Origin: DASWNP01 sp036399175
GTDB taxonomy: Bacteria > Acidobacteriota > Blastocatellia > Pyrinomonadales > Pyrinomonadaceae
NCBI GenBank assembly: GCA_036399175.1
Contig: DASWNP010000050.1
Coordinates: 31,744-95,743 of the forward strand
Reading direction: 5' to 3'
DNA: 64,000 nucleotides
Both the position numbers and the translations under genes were made by a program. Positions within the stretch are counted from its first letter, which is position 1, and each line of letters starts with the position of its first letter. This document shows, piece after piece, positions 32,233 through 41,429 of the stretch. The notes beneath the pieces are model-generated. The model was not told the origin of the DNA. It was given only the letters and a program-made list of their open reading frames with translations, and did not search any database.

Positions 32233-33713
32233 TTAATCGGTCGTCCGTCCGCGCCGCGCAGCTTGAGGCCGAGGGTGCGGGCGATGGTGGGGGCGATGTC
32301 GAGCATGTGGACGTTGCCGAGGTCGCCGCGACGCGCGACACTAGCGCCGGAGGCGATGAGGAAGGTTCGATAGCCGGGCAGCGTCGGGAGAAAGCCGTGA
32401 TTGCCGCGCTGCCTGGCGTCGATGACGGGCTCTCCGGTCAGCCTGTTGCCGAAGCTGTGGCCGTTCAAGCCTTCGAGGGCGAAGGCGGCGCGCGGGTTCG
32501 AGCCCATCTTGCGCAGGTCTTCGGCGTAGATGACGCGTAGGACGTGACCCGTTTCGCGCGTCGGGCTGGCGTCGATGCGTCCGGCATATGGCCTGAAAGC
32601 TTCGAGCGCGCGGCGGTATGCGTCGCCGTCTTTCGGGTCGCGCAGGATGATTGAGCACGAGCCGCTCGTCGGGTAGGCGAGAGCGCGCCAGTCGGCGACG
32701 ACGGTGTAGGGTTTCCCCTGCGCGTTTTTCTCTTCGCGCAGGCTGAGAAGTCCGGCGCGCTGGAGAATGACGTTGGGCTGAACGTGGCGCGAGACGGGCA
32801 TGAAGCCGTGATCGCTGACGATGAAGACGGCAGTCTCTCTGAGCGTGCCCGCGCGCTCGTAAGCAGAGAGCAGGCGTGCGACGTAGGCGTCCGACTTTTC
32901 CAGAATCGAGAAGGCTTCGGGCGAGAAAGGGCCGAAGTCGTGCTGTAGGTGGTCGAGGTCGAAGAGGTGCACGAGCATCAGCTCGGGGCGCTTCTCTTCG
33001 ATGATGTAGGAAGCCCAGCGCGTCCGCATGTCGTCGCCCTCGTCCGCGTTGACGTTTCGATAAATTTCCGGGTCGCGCCTTTGAATCTCTTCGACGAGGC
33101 CGCGCGGGCGAGCCTGCGCAGTGATTTCGGCGAGCGTCTGCTGTAGAGAGTCGGAGGGGCTCGTCCCGGCCTTCCAAACCTCCGGCACGTTGTAATCGCC
33201 CGCGCCGCTCGACACCGGCCACGAGACCATGCCCGACTTGAGCCCCGCGCGAGCCGCCGCCGTCCAGAGCGTATCCACTTTGATGTCGCGCGCCATCCAG
33301 TGCCACGCGGCGCGCTCAAGCTGCGGCGCAGGCGGCGGCGCGAAAACCTCGTTGCCGTAAATGCCGTGACGCGACGGCACAGCGCCCGTCACCAAAGTCG
33401 TGTGCGCCGGATACGTCACCGACGGATAGACCGAGACGACGCCCCTCGCCCAAACGCCTTCGCTCATCAGACGCCGCAGCGTCGGAATCTTCAACCCGTA
33501 CTCGTCGCGCTTGAGCAGATAACGCGCGTCCAACCCGTCGAGCGAGACGACGAGCACGCGGCGGGCGCTCGGAAGGGACGCAGGCTGAGGAATGAAAGAT
33601 GAAATGCTCGCTCTTTTAAGCGGCGCGGCGGAGCAGGCGAGGGCGCAGGTGAGAAGACAGACGAGAACGGCGAGCGACCTTCCGCGCCTGAGCAATCCAG
33701 TCGTGAGCTTCAT
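32211..33713 (-). CDS. Alkaline-phosphatase-superfamily phosphodiesterase
   Basis: 500 aa with an N-terminal lipoprotein-like signal (LAVLVCLLTCALAC). The type I phosphodiesterase/nucleotide pyrophosphatase fold is indicated by VLVVSLDGLDARYL (metal Asp), YPSVTYPAHTTLVTGAVPSRHGIYGN (nucleophilic Thr), LMLVHLFDLDHLQHDFG and FIVSDHGFMPV (metal Asp/His), and a late GNHGFLPT. It probably cleaves phosphodiester or phosphonate bonds in the periplasm or at the surface; the substrate is not predictable. The final codons lie inside repeat element C. Confidence 0.9.
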   Translation of the reverse strand: MKLTTGLLRRGRSLAVLVCLLTCALACSAAPLKRASISSFIPQPASLPSARRVLVVSLDGLDARYLLKRDEYGLKIPTLRRLMSEGVWARGVVSVYPSVTYPAHTTLVTGAVPSRHGIYGNEVFAPPPAPQLERAAWHWMARDIKVDTLWTAAARAGLKSGMVSWPVSSGAGDYNVPEVWKAGTSPSDSLQQTLAEITAQARPRGLVEEIQRRDPEIYRNVNADEGDDMRTRWASYIIEEKRPELMLVHLFDLDHLQHDFGPFSPEAFSILEKSDAYVARLLSAYERAGTLRETAVFIVSDHGFMPVSRHVQPNVILQRAGLLSLREEKNAQGKPYTVVADWRALAYPTSGSCSIILRDPKDGDAYRRALEAFRPYAGRIDASPTRETGHVLRVIYAEDLRKMGSNPRAAFALEGLNGHSFGNRLTGEPVIDARQRGNHGFLPTLPGYRTFLIASGASVARRGDLGNVHMLDIAPTIARTLGLKLRGADGRPIKAVSGKL

Positions 33714-33743
33714 TTTGGAATGAACCGAAATTTAACAGGGACG

Positions 33744-33848
33744 GAAAAGCAAGGAGGAAGGCGGAAGGCGGAAGGATGAAAGCGTGACAATCCAAGTTGA
33801 GTAATCACTCTTTCCGCCTTCTTCCTTCATCCCTCCTCCTTGCTTTTC
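33744..33848. repeat. Heptamer hairpin element D (units AGGCGGA, AGGATGA, AGGAGGA)
   Basis: Left arm 33744-33782 and right arm 33810-33848, each 39 nt, consist of a GAAAAGC cap followed by 7-nt purine-rich units. The outer 14-15 nt and inner about 9 nt pair fully; the middle units occur in a different order in the two arms. The right arm ends at the leuS stop codon. Confidence 0.88.
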
Positions 33849-36402
33849 ATCGAACGACGATGTTGACGAGGCGCTGCGGGACGACGATGACTTTGACGAC
33901 CTGCTTGCCTTCAGTCCAGACACGCACCTTTTCATCTGCGAGCGCGGTTTCGCGCAAGGCGTCTTCGGGCGTGTCGGGCGTGGCGCTGATGCGCGCGCGC
34001 AGCTTGCCGTTTATCTGGACGGGAATTTCCAGTTCCTCCTTGCGCGCCAGTTCTTCGTCGGCTGTAGGCCAGCGCGCATCGCCGCCCGTGAGTCCGCCCT
34101 CGTGGCCGAGAGCTTCCCAGGTCTCTTCAGCGAAGTGGGGCGCGAAGGGCGCGAGCATCAGGACGAGCGACTCCAGAGCTTCGCGCACGGCGTAGAGGTC
34201 AGAGGGCTTCGCCGCGCCGGGCGCGACCGGAAAATCTCCGAGCGCGTTTGACAACTCCATCAGGGCGGCGACGTTGACGTTTAAGTGCAAACGCTCGAAG
34301 TCTTCGGTGACGCGCGCGATGACTCGATGCGTCTCGCGCCGGAGCGTGCGCGCCGGAGCGTCGAAATCGCCGAGGGCTTCGGCGGGCGCGTCCTGCAAAC
34401 GCTCGCGCCAGTTCCAGACGAAGGTGTGAACGCGGCGCAGGAATCTGACCGCTCCGTCGATGCCTGTCTCCTGCCAGCGCAATTCGTTTTCGGGCGGCGC
34501 GGCGAACAGCATGTAGAGACGCACGGCGTCAGCGCCGTAAATGCGAACCATGTCGTCGGGGTCAACGCCGTTGCCCCGGCTCTTCGACATCTTCTTCCAC
34601 TCGTTCGTCCCTTCGACGATGTTCGTCACCATGCCCTGCGTCATCAAGCTCCTGACCGGCTCGTTGAAGGAGACCAACCCTATGTCGCGCATCATCTTCG
34701 TCCAGAATCGCGTGTAGAGCAGGTGCATGACGGCGTGGTCGATGCCACCGATGTACTGCTCGACGGGCGTCCAGTGAGCAATCTTCGCGGGGTCGAACGG
34801 CGCATCCGCGTTCTGCGGGTCGCAGTAGCGGAAGAAGTACCACGACGAATCGACGAAGGTGTCCATCGTGTCGGTCTCGCGTCGCGCGGGACGCGAGCAC
34901 TTCGGACACGTCGTATTGACGAACTCGGCCACCGTCGCCAGAGGCGACTGACCCGTGCCTGTGAAATCGGCGCGCGCGGGCAGACGCACGGGCAAATCGC
35001 TTTCGGGCACGGGGACAGTTCCGCACTCGTCGCAATAGACAATCGGAATCGGCGCGCCCCAGAAACGCTGTCGCGAGATGCCCCAATCGCGCAGGCGATA
35101 GGTGACAGCGCCGCCGCCGAAGCCTCGCTCTTCGGCGAAGCGCGTCATTTCGCTGATGGCGTCTTCGGAGAGCTTGCCGCCCCAGTCGCCGGAGTTTGTC
35201 AGGATGCCGTAGTCTGTGAAGGCGTGCGGCATCACGGCTGACTGGTCTAAGCCCGCTTCGGGGTCGTGGCGAATCTGTTCCTGCTGGTGCGAGATGCGCT
35301 CGACGACGCGACGCACGGGCAGAGTGTATTTCTGCGCGAACTCGAAATCGCGCTCGTCGTGCGCCGGAACGCTCATCACCGTGCCCGTCCCGTAGTCCAT
35401 CAAAACGTAGTTCGCCACCCAGACCGGAATCTGCTCGCCGCTAAACGGATTGACGGCGAAGACTCCCGTGTTGATGCCCTCCTTCTCTTCCTCTTCCCCG
35501 GCGGCCAGCTTTGAAGAGATTTGACGGCTCGCCCTCACGCGCTCGACGAAACGCTCGACATCCTCTTTCAACGTCGAGCCCTCCATCAACTCCGCGACCA
35601 GTGGATGCTCGGCAGCCAGGACGACGGCGGTCGCGCCGTAGATGGTATCGACCCTCGTCGTGAAGATGCGAACCTTTCGGTCGCTATCCTTGATTTGGAA
35701 ATCGACGTAAGTCCCGACGCTCCGGCCAATCCAGTTGCGCTGCATCGTCAGCACGCGCTCCGGCCAGCCCGCTTCAATCTCGGCCATGTCGTCCAGGAGC
35801 TGCTGCGCGTAGGCCGAGATGCGTATGAACCACTGCTCAAGCTCCTGCTTCTCGACCGCCGTCCCGCAGCGCCAGCACACTCCGCCCGACGATTGCTCGT
35901 TCGAGAGCACCGTCTCCTCCTTCGGACACCAGTTCACGGGCGACGTGCGCTTGTAGGCCAGGCCGCGCTCGTACATCTTCAGGAAGAACCACTGATCCCA
36001 CCTGTAATAGTCGGGGCGATGCGCGGCGACTTCGCGCCGCCAGTCGTAGCTCGTGCCCATGCGCTTCAGTTGTCCGCGCATGTGCGCGATGTTCTCTTCC
36101 GTCCAGTCGAGCGGGTTGACGCCGCGCTTGATGGCGGCCTGCTCGGCGGGCTGGCCGAAGCTGTCCCAACCGATGGGATGCAGGACGTTGTAGCCGCGCA
36201 GACGCTTGTACCACGCGAGCGCGTCGCCGATGGAATAGTTGCGCACGTGCCCCATGTGCAGAAAGCCCGACGGGTAGGGCAGCATCTCCAGACAGTAAAA
36301 CTTCGGGCGCGCGTCTTCGGCCTCGACGGCAAACGCCTGCGTCGCCTCCCAATGCTTCTGCCACTTCTCTTCTATCTTCTCAGGGAAATATTTTTCGTCC
36401 AT
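33847..36402 (-). CDS. leuS: Leucyl-tRNA synthetase
   Basis: 851 aa, full length for bacterial LeuRS. It charges tRNA-Leu. The class I signatures are present: HMGHVRNYSIGD (HIGH, about 47) and KMSKSRGNGVDPDD (KMSKS, about 604). The CP1 editing domain (about 230-420) includes FTTRVDTIYGATAVVLAAEHP and the DYGTGTVMSVPAHDERD active-site region. A zinc-type insert with Cys pairs lies near CWRCG and CPKCSR. The C-terminal anticodon-binding region ends KVIVVPQRLVNIVVR, typical of the family. It is a single-copy housekeeping gene with its own 434-nt upstream spacer. Confidence 0.98.
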   Translation of the reverse strand: MDEKYFPEKIEEKWQKHWEATQAFAVEAEDARPKFYCLEMLPYPSGFLHMGHVRNYSIGDALAWYKRLRGYNVLHPIGWDSFGQPAEQAAIKRGVNPLDWTEENIAHMRGQLKRMGTSYDWRREVAAHRPDYYRWDQWFFLKMYERGLAYKRTSPVNWCPKEETVLSNEQSSGGVCWRCGTAVEKQELEQWFIRISAYAQQLLDDMAEIEAGWPERVLTMQRNWIGRSVGTYVDFQIKDSDRKVRIFTTRVDTIYGATAVVLAAEHPLVAELMEGSTLKEDVERFVERVRASRQISSKLAAGEEEEKEGINTGVFAVNPFSGEQIPVWVANYVLMDYGTGTVMSVPAHDERDFEFAQKYTLPVRRVVERISHQQEQIRHDPEAGLDQSAVMPHAFTDYGILTNSGDWGGKLSEDAISEMTRFAEERGFGGGAVTYRLRDWGISRQRFWGAPIPIVYCDECGTVPVPESDLPVRLPARADFTGTGQSPLATVAEFVNTTCPKCSRPARRETDTMDTFVDSSWYFFRYCDPQNADAPFDPAKIAHWTPVEQYIGGIDHAVMHLLYTRFWTKMMRDIGLVSFNEPVRSLMTQGMVTNIVEGTNEWKKMSKSRGNGVDPDDMVRIYGADAVRLYMLFAAPPENELRWQETGIDGAVRFLRRVHTFVWNWRERLQDAPAEALGDFDAPARTLRRETHRVIARVTEDFERLHLNVNVAALMELSNALGDFPVAPGAAKPSDLYAVREALESLVLMLAPFAPHFAEETWEALGHEGGLTGGDARWPTADEELARKEELEIPVQINGKLRARISATPDTPEDALRETALADEKVRVWTEGKQVVKVIVVPQRLVNIVVR

Positions 36403-36836
36403 TGTTCACACACCTTCTCTCTCTTCACAACTTTAATCAATAGCATGCGGCCGAACACAAAGCTTCTCGAAGAAGATGCTTCTTCAAGCAGGCTTCCAGC
36501 GCCGCCTAGCCTCTCGAATTTTCGCTTTGGGATTAAAGTCGCCGCACCAGCCGCCGCGCGCACACTCAGACGCGGTCGCCCCGGAGCGGCAATGTAAGGA
36601 GGAGTTTGACTGGGTGATAAAAACGCTTCATCAGAAATTCTAACGCTCTCCACCTCGAAAAGGTTTCGCCATCTTAACGCACCCGCGCGCCCTTTGTCGA
36701 ACACTTAAAACTCGAATCAGAGCTTATAGGCCGAGACCAAAATCCTCGCCCTGCCGCCCGGCTCGCGCGAGCAGTTTCCCCGTCGCTTGACGAAAGACTC
36801 GCTCGTCGTTTTCCGACGCGCCCGCGTGTCTCGCTC
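36403..36836. other. 434-nt spacer upstream of leuS
   Basis: No supported gene and no T-box-like TGGNACC element. It contains a short GAAGAAG/CTTCTTC dyad near 36471-36487 and a possible minus-strand promoter (TCGACA, 18 nt, TAAGAT around 36670-36700). It also receives the 3' end of the SIR2-fusion transcript. Confidence 0.5.
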
Positions 36837-38486
36837 TTACCCGCGACGCGTGCCGCGACTTCGGGACTTCTTCCCAGTCGGCGGCGGCTTCGACGCCTCC
36901 GATTCTTCGAGCGCGCCCGCCCAACGATGCGCCGGGTAGACGTAGGAGACGGGATTTTCCTCGTCTCGCTGGCCGCCGATGATGTAGCCGCGCACGGCGA
37001 GGCGCTCGTCCACGACGGGCGCACCCGAAGCGCCGGGCGCGACGTAGATTTCAACCGACAGGATGCCCTCGGCAAGCGGAGCGGGCGAGATGGTCAACGG
37101 TCTCTCAAGCGTATCTTTGATGACGCCGGACGAAATCCCGACGCGCTGGCCTGCCGCCACGCCGACGCGTATGCCCATCCCGGCTTTGAAAGGGCTCGCG
37201 TCGAGGCGAAGTCCGGGCGCGTTGAGACCGGCGGGAACTTCTATCAACACAGGCCCGAAGGGATGCGACGTGTCGCGCCGGACGACGCGGCTTTTCAAAT
37301 GCCGACCGTCGGAAGTGCGGACGGTGAGCGCGTCTGCTTTGAAGTGAACGCCGCCGGAGTATCCTTCGGTGACGATGAAGCGCGGGTCGGCGAGCACGAA
37401 CCCTGTACAGACGGGCTGGCCGGTGATGTATCCTTTCGAGGGTATGAGACCGACTATCGAAGCTATCAAATCGTCGATGGTCTGCGCTCCCAAAGCGACT
37501 TCTTTCGGCATACTGTCGCGCCCTGACTGTTCTGTCGGGAGGCCGCGAGTTCCTCCGCGCCGCGTGCGATGCGTGGGAGGTTGGCCGTCATCTCCTTCGC
37601 TCGTCGTCGCCCCCGCGCTCTCCAGCGATTGCCGCAGGCGAGGTGTCGGTCTCCGCCCTCTGGTCGTGGCCGGCTGCGGTATGCTCTCTGCCCCCGTTTT
37701 GACTTCCAAAGCCTTCGCCAGCCCGGTGAACAACTGCTCGAACTTGCCTTCAGGCCCGACGACGGCGCGCACGCGCTCGTTCGTCTGAAGCGACTCGGGG
37801 ACTTTCTCCGGATGCACGTACCAGATAGTGCTCTGCTCGCCGCCCGCTTCGACCACGAGCCTGCGCACCGGAGCGTCGTTCAGGCTGTAGCCGACAATCA
37901 AAATGTTTCGCCCGTGCAGGTTGGGCATCAGTTGAGGCTTTATCTCTTCGACGAACGACTCCATCTCTTCAATCGTCCAGGCCATGTAGCGATGAAAGAG
38001 GTCGCCGTGCAGCTTGACGATTTTGACGCGCGGGCTCTGTTCTTTGAGCACCAGCTCGATGCGTTCGGGGCGGACGATGCCGTTGACGACGAGTAGGTAA
38101 TCCTTGCGCCAGAGACGCGCGGCGGCCAGCGCATCTTCGAGCAGAGGGTCGAAGTTGGTCGTCAGGATGAGGTCGAAATAGTTTTCGGCGCAGAGGGCGG
38201 CGAGCGCCCTGTAGCCGGGAGTCACTTCGGAGGGCTTCTGCGTCTGTAGAAAACCGGACAGATGCAGGTAACGCTCTTCAGCCGTGCGCGGCTTGATGAA
38301 GTCGGAGAAGCCCTGGAAATCTTCGACCCCCGTGTGCGCGAAGAGGTCTTTCATAATTCCGATTCCGGCCTCGTAAGAAGCTCCCGCGCCGAGCAGCAGG
38401 ACGAGCGGGCGCGACGCGTTGGCACGCCGCAGCCTCATGTCACGAGCCAAATCGTTAACCGTCTGTGGGAGCATTTTTCCGGGCAT
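36837..38486 (-). CDS. SIR2-like NADase domain fused to a degenerate trypsin-like domain
   Basis: 549 aa from the ATG at 38486, which has AAGGAGAG at proper distance. The N-terminal SIR2-like domain (about 20-270) shows the NAD-binding LLLGAGASYEAG (about 30), ILTTNFDPLLEDA with its Asn (about 110) and VKLHGDLFH with the catalytic His (about 157), followed by ILIVGYSLND. A Pro/Arg-rich linker (about 290-345) leads to a chymotrypsin-fold domain (about 350-530). There the Ser motif GASGAPVV (about 486) is present. The expected His position reads TEGY instead of TxAH and the Asp position GPVLIEV instead of DLALL. Neighbours are housekeeping genes. A defence or stress NADase role is inference. 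Confidence 0.82.
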   Translation of the reverse strand: MPGKMLPQTVNDLARDMRLRRANASRPLVLLLGAGASYEAGIGIMKDLFAHTGVEDFQGFSDFIKPRTAEERYLHLSGFLQTQKPSEVTPGYRALAALCAENYFDLILTTNFDPLLEDALAAARLWRKDYLLVVNGIVRPERIELVLKEQSPRVKIVKLHGDLFHRYMAWTIEEMESFVEEIKPQLMPNLHGRNILIVGYSLNDAPVRRLVVEAGGEQSTIWYVHPEKVPESLQTNERVRAVVGPEGKFEQLFTGLAKALEVKTGAESIPQPATTRGRRPTPRLRQSLESAGATTSEGDDGQPPTHRTRRGGTRGLPTEQSGRDSMPKEVALGAQTIDDLIASIVGLIPSKGYITGQPVCTGFVLADPRFIVTEGYSGGVHFKADALTVRTSDGRHLKSRVVRRDTSHPFGPVLIEVPAGLNAPGLRLDASPFKAGMGIRVGVAAGQRVGISSGVIKDTLERPLTISPAPLAEGILSVEIYVAPGASGAPVVDERLAVRGYIIGGQRDEENPVSYVYPAHRWAGALEESEASKPPPTGKKSRSRGTRRG

Positions 38487-38616
38487 GAGCCGTCTCTCCT
38501 TCGTCTGACGCCGGCGCGCGCGAGAAAGCGCGGGAGAGACGCGCCCGCGCCTCCTTACAGCGCGGACACGCTCTCCCAAAGCTTTTGCTTCCCTGCGGCG
38601 AGTTTGCCCGAACGAT

Positions 38617-39147
38617 TTACTCGACCGAGTACTCGACCGACTTGTTCAGATTGCCGTTGACGTAGGCATCGACTTTATACGTGCCTTTCGGCCAGTCCTG
38701 CGGCAGCGTGAGGTGCGCGTTGATTTTGTTCTCCAGCGCGCCGGTCGTGTATTCGATGTCCTTTATCTGCTCGCCCTTCTCCGCACCCGCCACGTCAACC
38801 GCCGTCCAGACGAACTTGACCTTCGTGCCCGCCTGAGACCCGCTCAGCTCGGCGACGACGTAGACCGTGCGGTCGGAGGGTTTGAAGTCTTCCGTCTTAT
38901 CACCGTATTTGCCGCCCGCATCCTTCGCCATGTACATATCGTCGATGGTGACGGAGGAGGTCGAGCCGTTGGAGTTATTCGTCGTCGAGGAAGCGCCGTT
39001 GGAGTTGTTGACGTTCGAGGCGTTGTTGTTGCCCGCGTTGTTGTTGTTCGTGGCGTTGTTCTCATTACCGCCGCCGCCCGAGCAGGCCAGCACGAGGCCG
39101 ACGAGCAGGGCGAGGGCGAGCAGCCCGGACGGAACTCTTATCTTCAT
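38617..39147 (-). CDS. Lipoprotein with an Asn-rich linker
   Basis: 176 aa. Lipoprotein signal (LALALLVGLVLACSGGGG) with the lipid-bearing Cys at 22. A 45-residue Asn/Ser/Thr/Gly-rich tether follows. The C-terminal domain (about 70-176) is beta-rich (DRTVYVVAELSGSQAGTKVKFVWTAVD, GTYKVDAYVNG), like an Ig-like ligand- or surface-presenting module. The ATG overlaps the nfo stop (ATGA), and an AAGGAG lies within the last nfo codons, so translation is coupled. No function recognised. Confidence 0.85.
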   Translation of the reverse strand: MKIRVPSGLLALALLVGLVLACSGGGGNENNATNNNNAGNNNASNVNNSNGASSTTNNSNGSTSSVTIDDMYMAKDAGGKYGDKTEDFKPSDRTVYVVAELSGSQAGTKVKFVWTAVDVAGAEKGEQIKDIEYTTGALENKINAHLTLPQDWPKGTYKVDAYVNGNLNKSVEYSVE

Positions 39148-40091
39148 ATCATCTCCTTTATCAAGTCTTCGGGTTGAGGTTCTGCGAGTGTTTGCGCTTC
39201 GGCGAAGGAGCGAAGCATTTCGAGATTCGTTCGGTCGTCGCCGTGCTCGTCCTGCGGCGTTTCGAGCAGGAAGGCGGCGTGCGAGAGCGAGGGGTGACGC
39301 GCGACGCGGCTGAGCGCCTCGCCGCCGATGTGGCCGAGGCCGATGTGCCAGTGGCGGTCAACGCGAGAATTATAGGCCGCCTTCGAGTCGTTGAAGTGGA
39401 CGGCGCGGACGCTTGCGAGCCCGACGTTGCGTTCAAGGGCTTCGAGCGTGGCGGCAAGGCCGTCTTCGTCGCGGATGTCGTAACCGGCGGTGAAGGCGTG
39501 CGCGGTGTCGAAGCAGACGCCGAGGTTCAGGTCGGGCGCGGCCTCCGTGATTTCTCTCAGGTGCTCGAAGCGGTGGCCGATGCACTCGCCCTGTCCAGCC
39601 GTATTCTCAAGCAGGATGCGAAGCGAGTCGAGCCTCAAACCGTCGCACGCCGCCTTCAAACTCTCGGCGCAGGTGCCGATAGCGTCCGCCTCGCACGCGC
39701 CTCGTGCGCTTCCCGGGTGAACGACCAGATAGTCTGCGCCGAGCAGCAGGCCGCGCTCTATCTCCTCACGAAAAGCTTTGATTGACTTCTCGCGTATGAC
39801 TGCATCCGAAGCCGCGAGGTTGACAAGATAGTTCGCGTGAATGACGACGGGAGAGATGTTCATCTCGGCTCTTAGCGCGCGGAAGCGTTCGACCTCTTCC
39901 GCGTCGAGCGGACGCGCCGCCCACCCGCGCGGATTGCGCGAAAACATCTGCACGGCATCGCAGCCGAGCGCCTGCGCTTTCAGAAGCGCGTTCTGCAAGC
40001 CGCCCGCTATCGGCGCGTGAACGCCGATTCGCGGACGAATGGGAGCAACAGCAGGATTACTCATCGGTTCAGCAGTCGGCTCGCTTGACAC
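39144..40091 (-). CDS. nfo: Endonuclease IV (AP endonuclease)
   Basis: 315 aa from a GTG at 40091, or 306 aa from the ATG at 40064; neither start has a clear ribosome site. It cuts abasic sites in base-excision repair. The TIM-barrel metal ligands are visible in order: IGVHAPI, VIHANYLVNLA, LVVHPGSARG, ILLENTAGQG, VCFDTAHAFTAGYD, VHFNDSKA and HWHIGLGHIG. All three Zn-cluster His/Asp/Glu motifs are present. It is translationally coupled to the downstream lipoprotein gene and lies 33 nt after the dipeptidase stop. Confidence 0.96.
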   Translation of the reverse strand: MSSEPTAEPMSNPAVAPIRPRIGVHAPIAGGLQNALLKAQALGCDAVQMFSRNPRGWAARPLDAEEVERFRALRAEMNISPVVIHANYLVNLAASDAVIREKSIKAFREEIERGLLLGADYLVVHPGSARGACEADAIGTCAESLKAACDGLRLDSLRILLENTAGQGECIGHRFEHLREITEAAPDLNLGVCFDTAHAFTAGYDIRDEDGLAATLEALERNVGLASVRAVHFNDSKAAYNSRVDRHWHIGLGHIGGEALSRVARHPSLSHAAFLLETPQDEHGDDRTNLEMLRSFAEAQTLAEPQPEDLIKEMI

Positions 40092-40124
40092 TTCAAAGAA
40101 AGCGCCGAGCGAGCGGCGAGCGTT

Positions 40125-41429
40125 CTATCTTTTTTCGACCTCTTCCATCAAACGCAGCACGTTGCCGCCGAGAATCTTTTCGATGTCGGCGGCGGTGTAG
40201 CCGCGACGCAGAAGCTCTGCGGTCAGGTTCGGCAGTTGGGCGACGTTTGCGAGGTCGGCAGGGACGGCCTGAATGCCGTCGAAATCCGAGCCGAGGCCGA
40301 CGTGATTGACGCCGACGAGGCGAACGATGTGGTCGATGTGATCGACGACCTGCGCGGCGGTGACGCGCGGCAGTCGTGCGGCGTACTCGCGCTCGCGCAC
40401 GCGGTCGCGCGCAATCTTTTTCTGCGGCGGCGTGCCCTGCGCCGCGCGCGAAGCTGCTTCGACCATCGGCGCAATCTCGGCATCGACCTTCGTCTGCCGC
40501 TCTCGCCAGCCCGCATCGACGAACCTCGGATAGAAGACGACGCAGACGACTCCGCCCCGCTCGGCCATCGCGCGAATCTGCTCGTCCGAAAGGTTGCGCG
40601 GCTCTTTGACGAGCGCGCGGGCGTTCGAGTGGGTGGCGATAATGGGCTTCGTCGAAGTCTCGATGATGTCCCAGAAGGTTTTGTCCGAGACGTGCGAGAC
40701 ATCGACCATGATGCCGAGCCGGTTCATCTCGCGCACCACCTCGCGCCCGAAATCGTTGAGGCCGCGCGTCTGCCCGACCGCGTCGCCCGAAGAGCCAGCC
40801 CAACTCGTCGAGACAGACCAGGCGGGCGACATATAGCGAATCCCCATCCGGTAGTAACGCTCGACGTTCTCAAGTCGCTCGTCGATGGCGTAGCCGCCTT
40901 CGAGCCCCATGAGCGCGGCGAGCCGTCCCTCGCCTGCGACGCGGCGAATGTCTGCGGCTGAGGTCGCCAACTCCCACGTCTCGGGATGACGCTCGGCGAG
41001 AGCGCGCACGAGCGCAATCTGCTCGTCGGCGCGGCGCATCGCGGCTTCCCCTCCGACTCCGAAATACTGCGGCTCGACCCAGATGGAGAAGAACTGCGCG
41101 TCGAGTCCACCCTCCTTCATGCGCGGGGCGTCGAGGTGCGTGTTAGCGAGTCTTTGATTGATGTCCGCGCCTTCGTCGAGCATGAACTGCACGGTGTCGG
41201 CGTGCATGTCGATAATGATAGCGCGACGGTGAACCGAGACGGGGTCGCGCGCGTCGGCGCGCGAGTCGTTCGCGGTTGTCGAGTCGTTCGTGACGGAGGG
41301 CGAAGGGGTCGGCGTCGTGTTCTGAGTTTTTTCCGGCATGCTGCAACTGCTGAGCGAGAAAGAGAGCAGAAGCGCGCCGCAGGCTCGCTGCAAGCGAACG
41401 CGGACAGGGGGCTTTGGGCGGCGCGTCAT
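40125..41429 (-). CDS. Membrane dipeptidase (M19, renal dipeptidase family)
   Basis: 434 aa. N-terminal lipoprotein-like signal (ACGALLLSFSLSSC). The amidohydrolase fold has the metal-binding IIDMHADTVQ (HxD), LMGLEGGYAID (bridging Glu), MVDVSHVSDKTFWDI and IIATHSNARAL (His ligands), then HVGLGSDFDG. M19 enzymes cleave dipeptides, including some with D-residues and beta-lactams. It should be periplasmic or surface-bound. No SD-like sequence precedes the ATG. It is divergent from ilvE. Confidence 0.93.
   Translation of the reverse strand: MTRRPKPPVRVRLQRACGALLLSFSLSSCSMPEKTQNTTPTPSPSVTNDSTTANDSRADARDPVSVHRRAIIIDMHADTVQFMLDEGADINQRLANTHLDAPRMKEGGLDAQFFSIWVEPQYFGVGGEAAMRRADEQIALVRALAERHPETWELATSAADIRRVAGEGRLAALMGLEGGYAIDERLENVERYYRMGIRYMSPAWSVSTSWAGSSGDAVGQTRGLNDFGREVVREMNRLGIMVDVSHVSDKTFWDIIETSTKPIIATHSNARALVKEPRNLSDEQIRAMAERGGVVCVVFYPRFVDAGWRERQTKVDAEIAPMVEAASRAAQGTPPQKKIARDRVREREYAARLPRVTAAQVVDHIDHIVRLVGVNHVGLGSDFDGIQAVPADLANVAQLPNLTAELLRRGYTAADIEKILGGNVLRLMEEVEKR

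Noticed and set aside
36403..36836. T-box riboswitch upstream of leuS
   Set aside because: No TGGNACC bulge sequence or adjacent terminator/antiterminator pair was seen.
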